Below, one piece after another: positions 31,820 through 41,283 of a stretch of DNA of 64,000 nucleotides. The DNA is from Rhodanobacter sp. Root480. GTDB lineage: Bacteria; Pseudomonadota; Gammaproteobacteria; Xanthomonadales; Rhodanobacteraceae. Location of the stretch: NCBI RefSeq assembly GCF_001426645.1, contig NZ_LMEX01000001.1:1254755-1318754 (forward strand), given 5' to 3'. A program made the translations under genes and the position numbers. The stretch's first letter is position 1. Each line of letters begins with the position of its first letter. Below the pieces are notes generated by a model. The model did not search any database and had not been told where the DNA came from. It worked only from the letters and a program-made list of their open reading frames with translations.

Positions 31820-32385
31820 CAGTGCGCCTCCCCTGCGTGCCCGTGATCCGGGCCATCGACGCTCAACCCCTCGAGGATGGCGTCCAGCTTCTCGATGGTG
31901 AGGTGCTCGTGGTAGTGACCGTTGACCGTGGCCGCCGGCGCGTAAACGCAGGCCGCGATGCATTCTTCTTCGTTCTTCAGGTACACGCGTCCGTCCGCGG
32001 TGCTTTCGCCCAGCTTGATGCCGAGCTTCTGTTCGCAATGACGCACCAGATCCTCGGCACCATTCAGCCAGCACGAGATGTTGGTGCAGATCGCCACGTT
32101 GTTGCGCGCCACCGGTTTGGTTTCCAGCATCGAGTAGAAGCTGGCCACCTCGTAGGCCCAGATCGCCGGCACTTCCAGGTACTTGGCCACCGCCGTGATC
32201 AGCTCGTCGGTGAGGAAGCCGTGGTTCTGCTCCTGCGCGCCGAACAACGCCTGGATCAGCGCCGAACGCTTGCGGTCAGGCGGGAACTTGGCCACCCACT
32301 TGTCGATGTGGTGACGGGTTTGCTCGGTCAGTACGACCGTCGGATCGACGTGCCTGACCTGCTCGAAATGTCCGGTGGCTTTCAT
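31819..32385 (-). CDS. nuoE: NADH-quinone oxidoreductase subunit E
   Basis: The 188-aa thioredoxin-like subunit binds the [2Fe-2S] cluster N1a. Ligand cysteines are in [14 protein letters not shown] and [12 protein letters not shown]. The start ATG 32385 has GGAG eight bases upstream. It is separated from nuoD by 169 bases filled by repeat copy 2, the only large break in the front half of the operon. Confidence 0.95.
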
Positions 32386-32396
32386 GCGTGAAACTC

Positions 32397-32550
32397 CGGG
32401 AATGGGGAATGGGGAATGGGGAATCGGAAAGATCCGACCCGCAGCACCACCGTCCCTACTCCATTGCAACATTTACGACTCATCAAAATACGAAAGGCGG
32501 AGCCGCAGCGATGCGCTCTACCCATTCCCGATTCCCTATTCCCTATTCCC
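32397..32550. repeat. GGGAATN-heptamer inverted-repeat element, copy 2 (nuoD-nuoE)
   Basis: The left arm 32397-32426 holds four perfect GGGAATG/C heptamers; the right arm 32520-32550 holds the complementary CCCATTC/TATTCCC form. The spacer of about 93 bases is longer and different from copies 1 and 3, with an A/T-rich centre near 32466-32492. In nuo mRNA the 5' arm carries five GGG tracts. The 3' arm ends 11 bases before the nuoE start. Confidence 0.9.
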
Positions 32551-32554
32551 GTGC

Positions 32555-33808
32555 TCATCGATCCACTTCGCCGAACACGAGGTCGTAGGTTCCGATCATG
32601 GCCACCACGTCGGCGAGCATGTGGCCGCGCACGATGGTGTCCATGGAGGAGAGGTGGGCAAAACCCGGTGCACGCAGGTGCACGCGGAACGGCTTGTTGG
32701 CGCCGTCGGACACCAGGTAGCAGCCGAACTCGCCCTTGGGTGCCTCGACCGCGCAATAGGTTTCGCCGGCCGGCACGCAATAGCCCTCGGTGAACAGTTT
32801 GAAATGATGGATGAGGGCTTCCATGTCCTCCTTCATCTCGACCCGCGACGGCGGTGCGACCTTGAAGTTCTTCACCATTACCGGACCGGGGTTGGCCTTC
32901 AGCCACTGCACGCACTGCTGGATGATGCGATTGGACTGGCGCATCTCCTCGACGCGGCACAGATAGCGGTCGTAGCAGTCGCCGTTGACGCCGACCGGGA
33001 TGTCGAAATCCATCTCGGCATACTTCGCGTACGGCTGCTTCTTGCGCAGATCCCATTCGACACCCGAGCCACGCAGCATCACGCCGGTCATGCCCCATTG
33101 CTGGGCCAGCTCCGGGCTGATCACGCCGATGCCGACGGTGCGCTGCTTCCAGATGCGGTTGGTGGTGAGCAGTTCCTCGTACTCGTCGACCTTGGTCGGG
33201 AAATCCGCCGTGAAGGCCTCGAGGTAATCCAACATCGAACCTTCGCGCCAGCTGTTGATGCGCTTGAGGTCGTTGCCCTTGTGCCACGGCGACTCGCGGT
33301 ACTGCGACATCTGCGCCGGCAGGTCACGGTAGACGCCGCCGGGGCGGTAGTACGTGGCGTGCATGCGCGCGCCCGACACGGCCTCATAGACGTCCATCAG
33401 CTCCTCGCGTTCGCGGAACGCGTACAGGAACACCGCCATGGCGCCCAGGTCGAGCCCGTTCGAGCCGATCCACATCAGGTGGTTCAGGATGCGGGTGATC
33501 TCGTCGAACATGGTGCGGATGTACTGCGCGCGCACCGGCGCCTCGACGCCCAGCAGGGTTTCGATGGCGCGCACGTAGGCGTGCTCGTTGCACATCATCG
33601 ACACGTAGTCGAGACGATCCATGTAACCGATGGACTGGTTGAACGGCTTGGACTCGGCCAGTTTCTCGGTGCCACGATGCAGCAGGCCGATGTGCGGATC
33701 GGCGCGCACGATGGTCTCGCCGTCCATCTCCATCACCAGACGCAGCACGCCGTGGGCGGCCGGATGCTGCGGGCCGAAGTTCATCGTGTAGTTGCGGATT
33801 TCCTGCAT
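32555..33808 (-). CDS. nuoD: NADH-quinone oxidoreductase subunit D
   Basis: The 417-aa 49-kDa-type subunit, related to [NiFe]-hydrogenase large subunits, lines the quinone site. The N-terminal [13 protein letters not shown] contains the histidine that contacts quinone, and the tyrosine partner is in the [11 protein letters not shown] stretch. The C-terminal end DLVFGEVDR is invariant in the family. ATG 33808 has GGGAG upstream; a GTG six codons earlier overlaps nuoC. NuoC and NuoD are separate proteins here, unlike the fused E. coli NuoCD. Confidence 0.96.
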   Translation of the reverse strand: MQEIRNYTMNFGPQHPAAHGVLRLVMEMDGETIVRADPHIGLLHRGTEKLAESKPFNQSIGYMDRLDYVSMMCNEHAYVRAIETLLGVEAPVRAQYIRTMFDEITRILNHLMWIGSNGLDLGAMAVFLYAFREREELMDVYEAVSGARMHATYYRPGGVYRDLPAQMSQYRESPWHKGNDLKRINSWREGSMLDYLEAFTADFPTKVDEYEELLTTNRIWKQRTVGIGVISPELAQQWGMTGVMLRGSGVEWDLRKKQPYAKYAEMDFDIPVGVNGDCYDRYLCRVEEMRQSNRIIQQCVQWLKANPGPVMVKNFKVAPPSRVEMKEDMEALIHHFKLFTEGYCVPAGETYCAVEAPKGEFGCYLVSDGANKPFRVHLRAPGFAHLSSMDTIVRGHMLADVVAMIGTYDLVFGEVDR

Positions 33809-33810
33809 GC

Positions 33811-34539
33811 TCAATTCTCCCGCCACTGATCGCCGGCTTCGGCCCGGGCCTGCATCAGGTCGGCGTCGTCACGGATGGTGCGCGGTACCAGCACGCGCGG
33901 CTCGATCGATACCGGCTCGTAGATGACCCGCTTCTGTTCGGGGTCGTAGCGCACTTCCACGTTGCCGATCAGCGGAAAATCCTTGCGGAACGGATGGCCC
34001 ACGAAACCGTAGTCGGTGAGGATGCGGCGCAGGTCCTGGTGGCCATCGAAAATGATGCCGTACAGATCGAACGCCTCGCGCTCGAACCAGTTCACCGACG
34101 GCCAGACCAAAGTCAGCGAGGGCAGCAGCGGCATGGTGTCGTCGTCGCAGAACACGCGCAGGCGCAGGCGCCGGTTGTGTTCGATCGAGAGCAACTGGAT
34201 CACCGAGGCGAAGCGACGCGGATGATCGTTGTCGCGCGGGCGCCCGGCCCAGGTGAAGCGGCCCATCGCCTGGCCTTCCACGCCGCGCGAGAAGCCGGTG
34301 CCGGAAACCGATTCGGTGTTCCACTCGGTCTGGCCATAACCGAGGTAATCGATACCGCACAGGTCGATCAATTCGCTGAAGCGGAACGCGGGCTCGTCAC
34401 GCAGCGCGGTGGCCACGGCGATCAGGTCGGCGGCGGCCAGGTCGGCGGTGGTTTCGTTGCGGACGGTGCTGAGGGTGAGCGTGTCGCCGAAGCGGGCGGC
34501 GAGTTGGTCGGACAGCGGGGTCGCGGATGTGTCGGTCAT
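33811..34539 (-). CDS. nuoC: NADH-quinone oxidoreductase subunit C
   Basis: The 242-aa 30-kDa-type peripheral subunit has the conserved [39 protein letters not shown] region, whose ERE..DLYGI...H-LRR-L segment is the family signature. An N-terminal extension includes a segment (about 88-110) with [14 protein letters not shown] that is less conserved. Its stop lies two bases before the nuoD ATG. No metal-binding motif is expected or seen. Confidence 0.95.
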   Translation of the reverse strand: MTDTSATPLSDQLAARFGDTLTLSTVRNETTADLAAADLIAVATALRDEPAFRFSELIDLCGIDYLGYGQTEWNTESVSGTGFSRGVEGQAMGRFTWAGRPRDNDHPRRFASVIQLLSIEHNRRLRLRVFCDDDTMPLLPSLTLVWPSVNWFEREAFDLYGIIFDGHQDLRRILTDYGFVGHPFRKDFPLIGNVEVRYDPEQKRVIYEPVSIEPRVLVPRTIRDDADLMQARAEAGDQWREN

Positions 34540-34547
34540 ATCGGGGC

Positions 34548-35105
34548 CTACGAACGCGCGATGGTGCTGGTGCGGCGGATTTTCTTCTGCAGTTGCAGGA
34601 TGCCGTGGATCAGCGCCTCCGCCGTGGGCGGGCAGCCGGGCACGTAGATGTCCACCGGCACGATGCGGTCGCAACCGCGCACCACCGAGTAGGAGTAGTG
34701 GTAGTAGCCGCCGCCGTTGGCGCAGCTACCCATCGAGATCACCCATTTCGGATCGGGCATCTGGTCGTAGACCTTGCGCAGCGCCGGGGCCATCTTGTTG
34801 ACCAGGGTGCCGGCCACGATCATCACGTCGGACTGGCGCGGGCTGGGGCGGAAGATCACGCCGTAACGGTCCAAGTCCAGACGCGCCGCGCCGGCGTGCA
34901 TCATTTCCACCGCGCAACAGGCCAGGCCGAACGTCATCGGCCACATCGAGCCGGTGCGCGCCCAGTTCATCAAGGCGTCCACGCTGGTGGTGGCAAAACC
35001 GCGCTGCACCACCGGGTTGTCACCGGCCGGGCGCAGGATGTCGTCCACCAGGTTCAGCGGCTGCGGGTTGTGCATCACCCCGCTGACGGATTCCATCATT
35101 CCCAT
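34548..35105 (-). CDS. nuoB: NADH-quinone oxidoreductase subunit B
   Basis: The 185-aa subunit binds the terminal cluster N2 that reduces quinone. Ligands are the tandem cysteines in [10 protein letters not shown] plus cysteines in MGSCANGGG and VPGCPPTAE. The ATG at 35105 has GGAG seven bases upstream and overlaps the end of nuoA by 10 bases. Two later ATGs three and four codons in are less well placed. Confidence 0.95.
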   Translation of the reverse strand: MGMMESVSGVMHNPQPLNLVDDILRPAGDNPVVQRGFATTSVDALMNWARTGSMWPMTFGLACCAVEMMHAGAARLDLDRYGVIFRPSPRQSDVMIVAGTLVNKMAPALRKVYDQMPDPKWVISMGSCANGGGYYHYSYSVVRGCDRIVPVDIYVPGCPPTAEALIHGILQLQKKIRRTSTIARS

Positions 35106-35452
35106 TCCAGTGCTCCCTTCTTCCACACGTAGGCAAAGCCGATCACCAGCAGCAGCAGGAACAGGCCCATCTCGATCAGCGCGATCAGCCCGATCTGCTT
35201 GAACACCACCGCCCACGGAAACAGGAAGGCGATTTCCAGATCGAAGATGATGAACAGGATGGCGAGCAGGTAGTAGCGCACGTCGAAACGCATGCGGGCG
35301 TCCTCGAACGCCTCGAAACCGCATTCGTACGGCGCCAGTTTCTCGGCTTCGGGACGACGCGGGCCGGCCAGCAGGCCAACCGCCAGCAGCACCAGCCCGA
35401 GGCCGGTGGCAACGCCGATGAACAACAGGACAGGCCAATATTCGGCAAGCAC
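35096..35452 (-). CDS. nuoA: NADH-quinone oxidoreductase subunit A
   Basis: The 118-aa membrane subunit has three transmembrane helices and is the first gene of the operon. The loop with [40 protein letters not shown] is diagnostic and includes the conserved cysteine. I start at GTG 35452 (MLAEYWP), with GGAGGT ten bases upstream. A TTG 17 codons earlier would add a non-conserved extension. No secG, tpiA or tRNA-Leu gene precedes it. A promoter with an extended -10 lies about 180 bases upstream. Confidence 0.92.
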   Translation of the reverse strand: MLAEYWPVLLFIGVATGLGLVLLAVGLLAGPRRPEAEKLAPYECGFEAFEDARMRFDVRYYLLAILFIIFDLEIAFLFPWAVVFKQIGLIALIEMGLFLLLLVIGFAYVWKKGALEWE

Positions 35453-35628
35453 GGTGCAACGTACCTCCGCGCCCTCGGGCGCATCAGTGACCGCGGGGTT
35501 CAACCCAGCAACTTACGGTCCGGCGACTTCGATTCGACAGGCCACGTGGGCTCTGGGCTTACCAGCCACGTCGGCGGATGAATCCGCTGGCGCTCGACGT
35601 TCCGCGAAGCGAGTTCGCGAATCTCGCC

Positions 35629-35659
35629 ATTGTATCAGCGCGCATGGGGAGAACGACAA
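35629..35659 (-). promoter_or_regulatory. Putative nuo operon promoter with extended -10
   Basis: On the minus strand TTGTCG (35654-35659), 19 bases and TACAAT (35629-35634) preceded by TGA form an extended -10 promoter. The spacer is longer than ideal. The 296-base stretch between nuoA and pilZ holds nothing else that I recognise as a gene. Confidence 0.6.
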
Positions 35660-35748
35660 GCCTTGACGAAGCCGCAACGGCCTCGAACGTTGGAACGACG
35701 GAAGACATGCGACGAAAAGCGCGCAACGTCCGCGGGATTGCCGCCTTT

Positions 35749-36102
35749 TCACATCGTGTTGGTCGGGCGCTCGGAATTGAGTGTGCCGGCCAGGATGTTC
35801 TCGATGCGGCTGCGCGCGGCTTCCGCGTCGCTGGATTCGTTGAAGTGGATACCGATGCCCGCCGCACGATTGCCCTGCGCACCGGCCGGGCTGATCCATA
35901 CCACCTTGCCCACCACCGACAGGCGCTCGGTTTCCTCGGCCAGGGTAACCAGCAGCACCACTTCGTCGCCCAGCGCATAGACGTGTTCGCTGGGGGCGAA
36001 CAATCCGCCATGTTTCAGAAAGGGCATGTACGCGTTGTACAGCGATACGGCGTCCTTGATCTTCAACGAGATGATGCCCTGCCGGGCGGCCACGGGTTTC
36101 AT
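35749..36102 (-). CDS. pilZ: Type IV pilus assembly protein PilZ
   Basis: The 117-aa founding-type PilZ protein is required for type IV pilus biogenesis. In Xanthomonas it bridges the PilB ATPase and FimX. The sequence follows that family closely: ARQGIISL near the N-terminus, GDEVVLLVTL, GKVVWISPAGAQGNRAAGIGIHF and a PTNTM end. It lacks the RxxxR and D/NxSxxG residues needed to bind c-di-GMP, as expected for this group. AGGAG lies seven bases before the ATG. It ends the yceD-fab-holB cluster, directly after a GGDEF-EAL gene, which fits a shared pilus-control role. Confidence 0.92.
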   Translation of the reverse strand: MKPVAARQGIISLKIKDAVSLYNAYMPFLKHGGLFAPSEHVYALGDEVVLLVTLAEETERLSVVGKVVWISPAGAQGNRAAGIGIHFNESSDAEAARSRIENILAGTLNSERPTNTM

Positions 36103-36186
36103 GTTCGACTCCTGGATGGCGGCTGCACCGCCCGCTCAATGGCCATGATGGTAGATGCTGCCGGGCGATCGCACCACCGCGCGCGA

Positions 36187-38574
36187 TCAGCGCACCGCAG
36201 GGGGCTGCACGGCCTGCTGGTTCCGCCGCTCGCCGACCAGTCGCTCCCAGGACGCAGGGGGCTTCCAGTCCGCCACCCAGCCAGGCACCGCCTCGGTGGG
36301 CATCGGGCGCGAAATGGAGAAACCCTGCAACTGGTGACAACCCAGCATGGCGAGCAGGTCACCCTGCTCCGGGGTTTCCACCCCCTCCGCGATCACTGTC
36401 TTGGCCAGCATGCGGGCGGTGGTGATGACGCCGGCGGCGATCGCCACGTTGCGTTCGTCACTCAGGATGTCGCGCACGAAACTCTGGTCAAGCTTGATGT
36501 GCTCGATATCCAGTTTCTGGATGTGGCTGAGCGATGCAGTGCCGGTGCCGAAATCATCCAGACCGACGCGGATGCCGCGGCGACGGCACTCCTCGATGAC
36601 CACCTTGGCCCGGGCATGGTCCATCGTCGGGCCGGTCTCGGTCACCTCGATGCCGAAGCCGACATCCATCACGCCCGGATAGCTGTCCAGCGCCGTGTCG
36701 ATGTCGGCGAAAAACGCCGGATGCAACAAGTGCCGCGTGCTGATGTTGATGGAGACGGGAATCGAGACGCCCAGGCGCATCCACGCCTGGCATTGCTTCA
36801 GCGCCTCGTCCAGCACATAGCGGCCGATGGGCCGGGCCAGTTGCGGGTCATCCAGCACGTGCATGAAATGCACAGGCTCGATCAGCCCGTCTTCACCATC
36901 GCGCAAGCGCAACAGCGCCTCCATCCCGGCCACGCCGTGCAGGCCGGGAAGCCCGTCGATGTACACGATCGGCTGGAACAGCAACTGCAGGCGCGACTGC
37001 AGCAGCGCCTGCGCCATCCGTTCGCGCATCGCCTGCAGGCGCACCTGCTCCTCTTCCATCGCCGGCTCGTACAACAGGCCGCGGTCCTTGCCCTCTTCCT
37101 TGGCCGCGTACATGGCCATGTCCGCGTGGCGCAGCAGGCCCTCGGCGTCCGAGGTATCCAGCGGATAGAGCGTCCATCCGATGCTGGCCGAAAGATAGAG
37201 CTGCTCCCCCAGCAGATCGAAAGGCGCGCGCAGCGCCTGCAGGATGCAACGACTGATCGCGTCCAGCTGCTCCTTGCTGTCCAGGCCCGATATGACAAGC
37301 CCGAATTCATCGCCACCGAACCGGGCCAGCACGTCCGCCTCGCGCAGCAGCGCGGCGACGCGCGACGAGGCCTCCGCCAGCACGTGGTCGCCGCCGGCAT
37401 GCCCGACGCTGTCGTTGACGCTCTTGAAGCGATCCAGGTCGAGCACGCCCACCGCGATCAGCGAACACTGCGTGGTTGCCAGCACGCGCCCCTGCTCCAG
37501 CCGTTCGAACAGCAGGCGCCGGTTGGGCAGCCCGGTCACCACGTCATGGAAGGCCAGTCGCTCGACCCGCGCCTCGTACATCTTCCGCTCGGTGATTTCG
37601 TGCTGATGCCAGATCCGCCCGTTTGGCCGGCCGTGAGTGGTGATCGGGGTGAAGTCGCGCAGAAAGATGCGCCCGCCCTTGACCTGCACCTCGTCGCCCC
37701 GCACCGTTTCGCCCCGGGCCACGATCTCCCGGACGCGGGCCCACTCCTGCTCGGGATCGGCGTACGCGGACCACATGCGCTCGTACAGGCTTTCCGCCGG
37801 CATGTTCTCCAGCGCGATGGGTGGGTCGGTGATGCCGAACAAGGCGCAGAACGCCTCGTTCGCCAGCACCACGCGATTGTCCTCGGACATCACCAGCACG
37901 CCGGTGTACTGGCTGGACAACACCGCCCGGACATACGCCGCACTGAAGGGCAGGTCAGACCTGTGCGGCAGTCTCGCCGGGGGCGAGCCAGAGGATGGCA
38001 GGGCCCGGCCCAGTTCCTCGGCGATCTCCGAAAAAACCGACATGCCCACCCCGGCAAGCGCATCGGCCTGATGGGCGCCGATGACGAAAACGCCATCGAC
38101 AACGTGATCCCGGTGCAGCGGCAAGGCCAGCAACGCACCGATCGGCGCGAGGCTTGCGTCCCACGCATCCGCCACCTCGGCGGGTGCGACATGCGTGTGC
38201 CACGCGGGCTTTCCGCTGTCGATAGCCATGCTGGCGACGCTGGCCAGGCGACCGGAGCCGGCAAGGTCGGCGGTGGTATCGGCATCCCATGCCAGCCCGG
38301 CCGTTGTGCGCAACCGCAGCGTACCGGACGGCTCGCGCAAGGCGATCAGCGCGACCGGGCAATCATCAAAGCTTGCGGCCAGGCGGCAGACGTCGCCGAA
38401 CATGGTCGACTCGTCGCGATGGGCATGGATGGCCTTGACCACGTCGCTGAGCAGGCGCAGCGCGCGTCGCTGCCGGGCTTCATCGTCCACCGACCGGGAC
38501 GACGGACCGTGCTCCGCCATCGCCACCGGCAAACCGGTTGCTGCTGGCATCAGATGCTGGTCCCCGTCGCGCAT
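36187..38574 (-). CDS. GAF-PAS-GGDEF-EAL protein, probable bifunctional c-di-GMP cyclase/phosphodiesterase
   Basis: The 795-aa cytoplasmic signalling protein has no visible membrane segment. Domains in order: GAF about 35-195, PAS about 215-330, GGDEF about 335-495 and EAL about 510-765. The cyclase site is intact (FGGDEF, with GGDEF at 420-424). An RxxD inhibitory site (READ) sits five residues before it. The EAL domain keeps EALLR, the INIS asparagine, E-x-TE (EVTET), DDFGTG, KLD and AEGVE residues, so phosphodiesterase activity is plausible. The start is uncertain: I use ATG 38574; a GTG at 38688 or ATGs at 38550 and 38520 are possible. Its position next to pilZ suggests a FimX-like partner, but FimX has a receiver domain and degenerate catalytic sites. 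Confidence 0.88.
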   Translation of the reverse strand: MRDGDQHLMPAATGLPVAMAEHGPSSRSVDDEARQRRALRLLSDVVKAIHAHRDESTMFGDVCRLAASFDDCPVALIALREPSGTLRLRTTAGLAWDADTTADLAGSGRLASVASMAIDSGKPAWHTHVAPAEVADAWDASLAPIGALLALPLHRDHVVDGVFVIGAHQADALAGVGMSVFSEIAEELGRALPSSGSPPARLPHRSDLPFSAAYVRAVLSSQYTGVLVMSEDNRVVLANEAFCALFGITDPPIALENMPAESLYERMWSAYADPEQEWARVREIVARGETVRGDEVQVKGGRIFLRDFTPITTHGRPNGRIWHQHEITERKMYEARVERLAFHDVVTGLPNRRLLFERLEQGRVLATTQCSLIAVGVLDLDRFKSVNDSVGHAGGDHVLAEASSRVAALLREADVLARFGGDEFGLVISGLDSKEQLDAISRCILQALRAPFDLLGEQLYLSASIGWTLYPLDTSDAEGLLRHADMAMYAAKEEGKDRGLLYEPAMEEEQVRLQAMRERMAQALLQSRLQLLFQPIVYIDGLPGLHGVAGMEALLRLRDGEDGLIEPVHFMHVLDDPQLARPIGRYVLDEALKQCQAWMRLGVSIPVSINISTRHLLHPAFFADIDTALDSYPGVMDVGFGIEVTETGPTMDHARAKVVIEECRRRGIRVGLDDFGTGTASLSHIQKLDIEHIKLDQSFVRDILSDERNVAIAAGVITTARMLAKTVIAEGVETPEQGDLLAMLGCHQLQGFSISRPMPTEAVPGWVADWKPPASWERLVGERRNQQAVQPPAVR

Positions 38575-38750
38575 GCTTGTTGTCCGGCGAATGGACAGCA
38601 CCGGCAGTCCTGCTTTGCCCGTCGCCCCTTCCTCCCTGAACACCGGTGAGCGGAACGCTGCGGTCGCAAATCCGGGCCCCCAGCGCACCCTGTACCGTCA
38701 CAAGCTAGCGGGGTGACCCCGGCGTGTAAAGCGTTCGACCCGGGGCTGCG

Positions 38751-39692
38751 TCACACTTCACACCAGCCCCAATGATCAAATATCCAGGGCGACGGAACCG
38801 CCAGCGACAGGCGTGCGAAACGGGGCGAGGCCACCGGCTCGCCATGCCGCGACGACAGCTGATACCCGCCAGCATCGCTGCGCTGAAGCGGAGCCTCGTG
38901 CCAACGCCAGGTATGGGCACCGGCGGCGTCGACCAGGCTGAGTCGCAACCACGGGTGCAGCACCGCTGGCGGCCGCCAGGGCAAACCGCCATCCGGCCGG
39001 GGAACGACAAAAAACTGCTCCGCCCGCCCGGAAAGACGTTGCACCCTGCCCCCGCTGAGCACCAGTTGGCTGTGATGCGCCGACAGCGCAAACCGCTTTG
39101 CCGCCTGCTCCGCGGGCGCCCCTTCAAGACGAAGCGTGGGCGCACCGCTCTGTGGGCCATGCACCATGTACGTCAGCAACGCAGGGGCCGACGGCATCTG
39201 GGTCAGTGCCAGGCGCGCCAGCACGTGCGCCGAGCCATGATCGGGATGACGATCCCCCAGCGCGGGAGCCACCACGATATCCGGGCGGAACGTGGTGATG
39301 GTGGTGGTCAACGCGGCAACAGCGGCCTGGTGCGTCGAAAGCAGGCGGGAGGTCACCCCCAGGTCGGGCCAATGCAGTTGCTGCAGTGCCGTGGCCGGAA
39401 CACCCAGCCGCTGCATCGCCTGCAGCAGCTCGGCACGACGCCGCGCGCCCCAGCGCCGACGTTCCCCGGCGCCGATGTACAAGCGCCGTTCCACCCAGCG
39501 TTGCGGCCAGGGATTGTTGTCGCCGTCGGTCAACAGCACGATGCCGACCTCGCCACCGGCGGCGCGCACCTGCTGGATCAGCAAACCGTTGGCGATGGTT
39601 TCGTCGTCGGGATGCGGTGCCACGATCAGCAGGCGTGTGCGCGCCGAAAAGTTCGTCAGGGCGTCCGCTGCTGAGGGTTCGGCGGACGGCAT
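38751..39692 (-). CDS. PIG-L/LmbE family deacetylase
   Basis: The 313-aa protein belongs to the zinc-dependent N-deacetylase family acting on N-acetylglucosaminyl or related amino sugars. The zinc motif PHPDDE is at 26-31, and the third ligand region reads GDRHPDHGSAH. The C-terminal 90 residues form an added beta-rich region of unknown role. The stop of holB lies two bases before the ATG, so expression is coupled to holB. No adjacent glycosyltransferase indicates the substrate. Its position between holB and pilZ is not standard in pseudomonads. Confidence 0.83.
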   Translation of the reverse strand: MPSAEPSAADALTNFSARTRLLIVAPHPDDETIANGLLIQQVRAAGGEVGIVLLTDGDNNPWPQRWVERRLYIGAGERRRWGARRRAELLQAMQRLGVPATALQQLHWPDLGVTSRLLSTHQAAVAALTTTITTFRPDIVVAPALGDRHPDHGSAHVLARLALTQMPSAPALLTYMVHGPQSGAPTLRLEGAPAEQAAKRFALSAHHSQLVLSGGRVQRLSGRAEQFFVVPRPDGGLPWRPPAVLHPWLRLSLVDAAGAHTWRWHEAPLQRSDAGGYQLSSRHGEPVASPRFARLSLAVPSPWIFDHWGWCEV

Positions 39693-39694
39693 TG

Positions 39695-40636
39695 TCACCG
39701 CCACATCGCCAGCAACTCCAGCAGCAGCAGGTCATCGCGCAACGGGCCACGCAAAGCCTGGCGGGTGCGGTTGGCGGCGGCGTACCACTGCGCCAGCATG
39801 TCGGCATCCATGGCACTGGACAGTGGCGGGGCCTGTCGATCGGCCCGCGCTTTCATTTCGTCGGCCGACGCCTGCGCGGCAAACCACAGCCGCTGCGCGG
39901 GCTCGTCGTCCAGCCAGCGCTTGACGACGTCAGCCGTCTGCCCGCGCCCCGCCGCCAGCGCGGCGAGATCCTTGCGTACTTCGCGACGGCGGTCGAGCGC
40001 GCCCTGCGCCATCCAGTCACGCGCCAGCCCCGGGTTGCCGCCAGCCGCCTGCAGCGCGGTGGCCGCATCGGCGACGCCTTCGGCCTGCAGCCAGGCCAGT
40101 GCCTGATCGGGCGCAGGCAGGTGAAACTCGATGCGCTGGCAACGGCTGCGAATGGTCTGCGGCAATTGCCAGGGCGCGTCGGCCAGCAGCACCAGCATGG
40201 TCTGCGCGGCTGGCTCCTCCAGCGTTTTCAGCAAGGCGTTGGCCGCCGCCGCGTTCATTGCATCCGCCGGGTCGATGACGGCAACCTGCCAGCCGCCGAA
40301 CTGGCTGCTCATCGCCAGCCGTGCCGACAGGTCGCGGATCTGTTCCACCACGATTTCGCTGCGCTGCACGCCATCCTTGCGCAGGCCGTAGGTCAAGCTG
40401 ACAAGATCCGGATGGCTGCCCGCCGCCAGCAACAGGCAGGCGCGGCAGTGGCCGCATGCGACGCCGGTATTCCCGTCCGGCTGTTCGCACAGCAGCCCCT
40501 GGATGAAGCGCTGCGCAAACGCGCGCTTGCCCAATCCGGTCGGGCCACACAGCAGCAAGGCGTGAGGCAGCGCGCCACGCGCCCGCCGCGCCTGCAGGCG
40601 CGACCAGTGCTCCGCATGCCACGGCGGGGTGCTCAT
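39695..40636 (-). CDS. holB: DNA polymerase III subunit delta prime
   Basis: The 313-aa clamp-loader stator has an AAA+ module with a Walker A-like GPTGLGKRA at 31-39. A zinc module has cysteines at 50, 61, 64 and 67. The sensor-like region LLLDAP/WQLPQTIRSRCQRIEFHLP contains the SRC motif typical of delta prime. It works with DnaX (encoded in this window at 57543-59234) and delta to load the beta clamp. Its ATG overlaps the tmk stop by 4 bases. Confidence 0.93.
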   Translation of the reverse strand: MSTPPWHAEHWSRLQARRARGALPHALLLCGPTGLGKRAFAQRFIQGLLCEQPDGNTGVACGHCRACLLLAAGSHPDLVSLTYGLRKDGVQRSEIVVEQIRDLSARLAMSSQFGGWQVAVIDPADAMNAAAANALLKTLEEPAAQTMLVLLADAPWQLPQTIRSRCQRIEFHLPAPDQALAWLQAEGVADAATALQAAGGNPGLARDWMAQGALDRRREVRKDLAALAAGRGQTADVVKRWLDDEPAQRLWFAAQASADEMKARADRQAPPLSSAMDADMLAQWYAAANRTRQALRGPLRDDLLLLELLAMWR

Positions 40637-41283
40637 GCGTTGCTCCGGGTCAATTCGGCCACGGCATCGATGGCATCGGCGAGTACCTTCGCTGGCGATT
40701 GGGTCGCGTCGATGACCCTGAACCGCGAAGGCTCGGCCGCGGCGCGCTCGCGGTAAGCGGCGCGTACCCGTTCGAAGAAGCCATCCGCCTCGACCTCGAT
40801 GCGGTCGGGCGCACTGCGCCCCGTGGCACGGGCACGACCGGTGGCCACGGGAAGATCCAGCAGCAAGGTCATGTCCGGCGTCACGCCGGCGCAAGCCCAC
40901 TGCTCCAGCGCGGCGATACGTTGCATGGGCTGGCCGCGGCCGCCGCCCTGGTAGGCGTAGCTGGCGTCGGCGAAACGGTCGCACAGCACCCACTGGCCGG
41001 CGGCCAGCGCCGGTTCGATCCGCTCGCGCACCAACTGCGCGCGCGAGGCGAACATCAGCAGCAATTCGGTTTCGGCGGCCAGGCCGTGGTGCCGCGGATC
41101 AAGCACGATGGCGCGCACCGCCTCGCCCAGTTCGGTGCCGCCGGGTTCGCGCGTCTGCACCAGACTGACGCCCTGCTGCCCGATCCAGTCGCGCAGCCCC
41201 GCCAACAAGGTGCTTTTACCGGCACCCTCGCCGCCTTCGAGGCTGATGAAGCGGCCGCGTGCTGTCGATGATGGCGCGTTCAT
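40633..41283 (-). CDS. tmk: Thymidylate kinase
   Basis: The 216-aa enzyme phosphorylates dTMP to dTDP. The P-loop is GGEGAGKS at 17-24. REPGGTELGEAVR and the DRFADASYAYQGGGR motif bind dTMP, and an arginine-rich LID segment (GRARATGRSAPDR) is present. It overlaps mltG and holB by 4 bases each, so three genes are coupled. Confidence 0.95.
   Translation of the reverse strand: MNAPSSTARGRFISLEGGEGAGKSTLLAGLRDWIGQQGVSLVQTREPGGTELGEAVRAIVLDPRHHGLAAETELLLMFASRAQLVRERIEPALAAGQWVLCDRFADASYAYQGGGRGQPMQRIAALEQWACAGVTPDMTLLLDLPVATGRARATGRSAPDRIEVEADGFFERVRAAYRERAAAEPSRFRVIDATQSPAKVLADAIDAVAELTRSNA

Noticed and set aside
32397..32550. The GGGAATN arrays as a possible CRISPR or minisatellite in a coding gene
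   Set aside because: The units are 7 bases with no spacers, arranged as inverted arms, and lie between genes. No cas genes are near.
35453..35748. secG or tRNA-Leu expected upstream of nuoA
   Set aside because: The stretch was read on both strands and shows neither; only the extended -10 promoter is recognisable.
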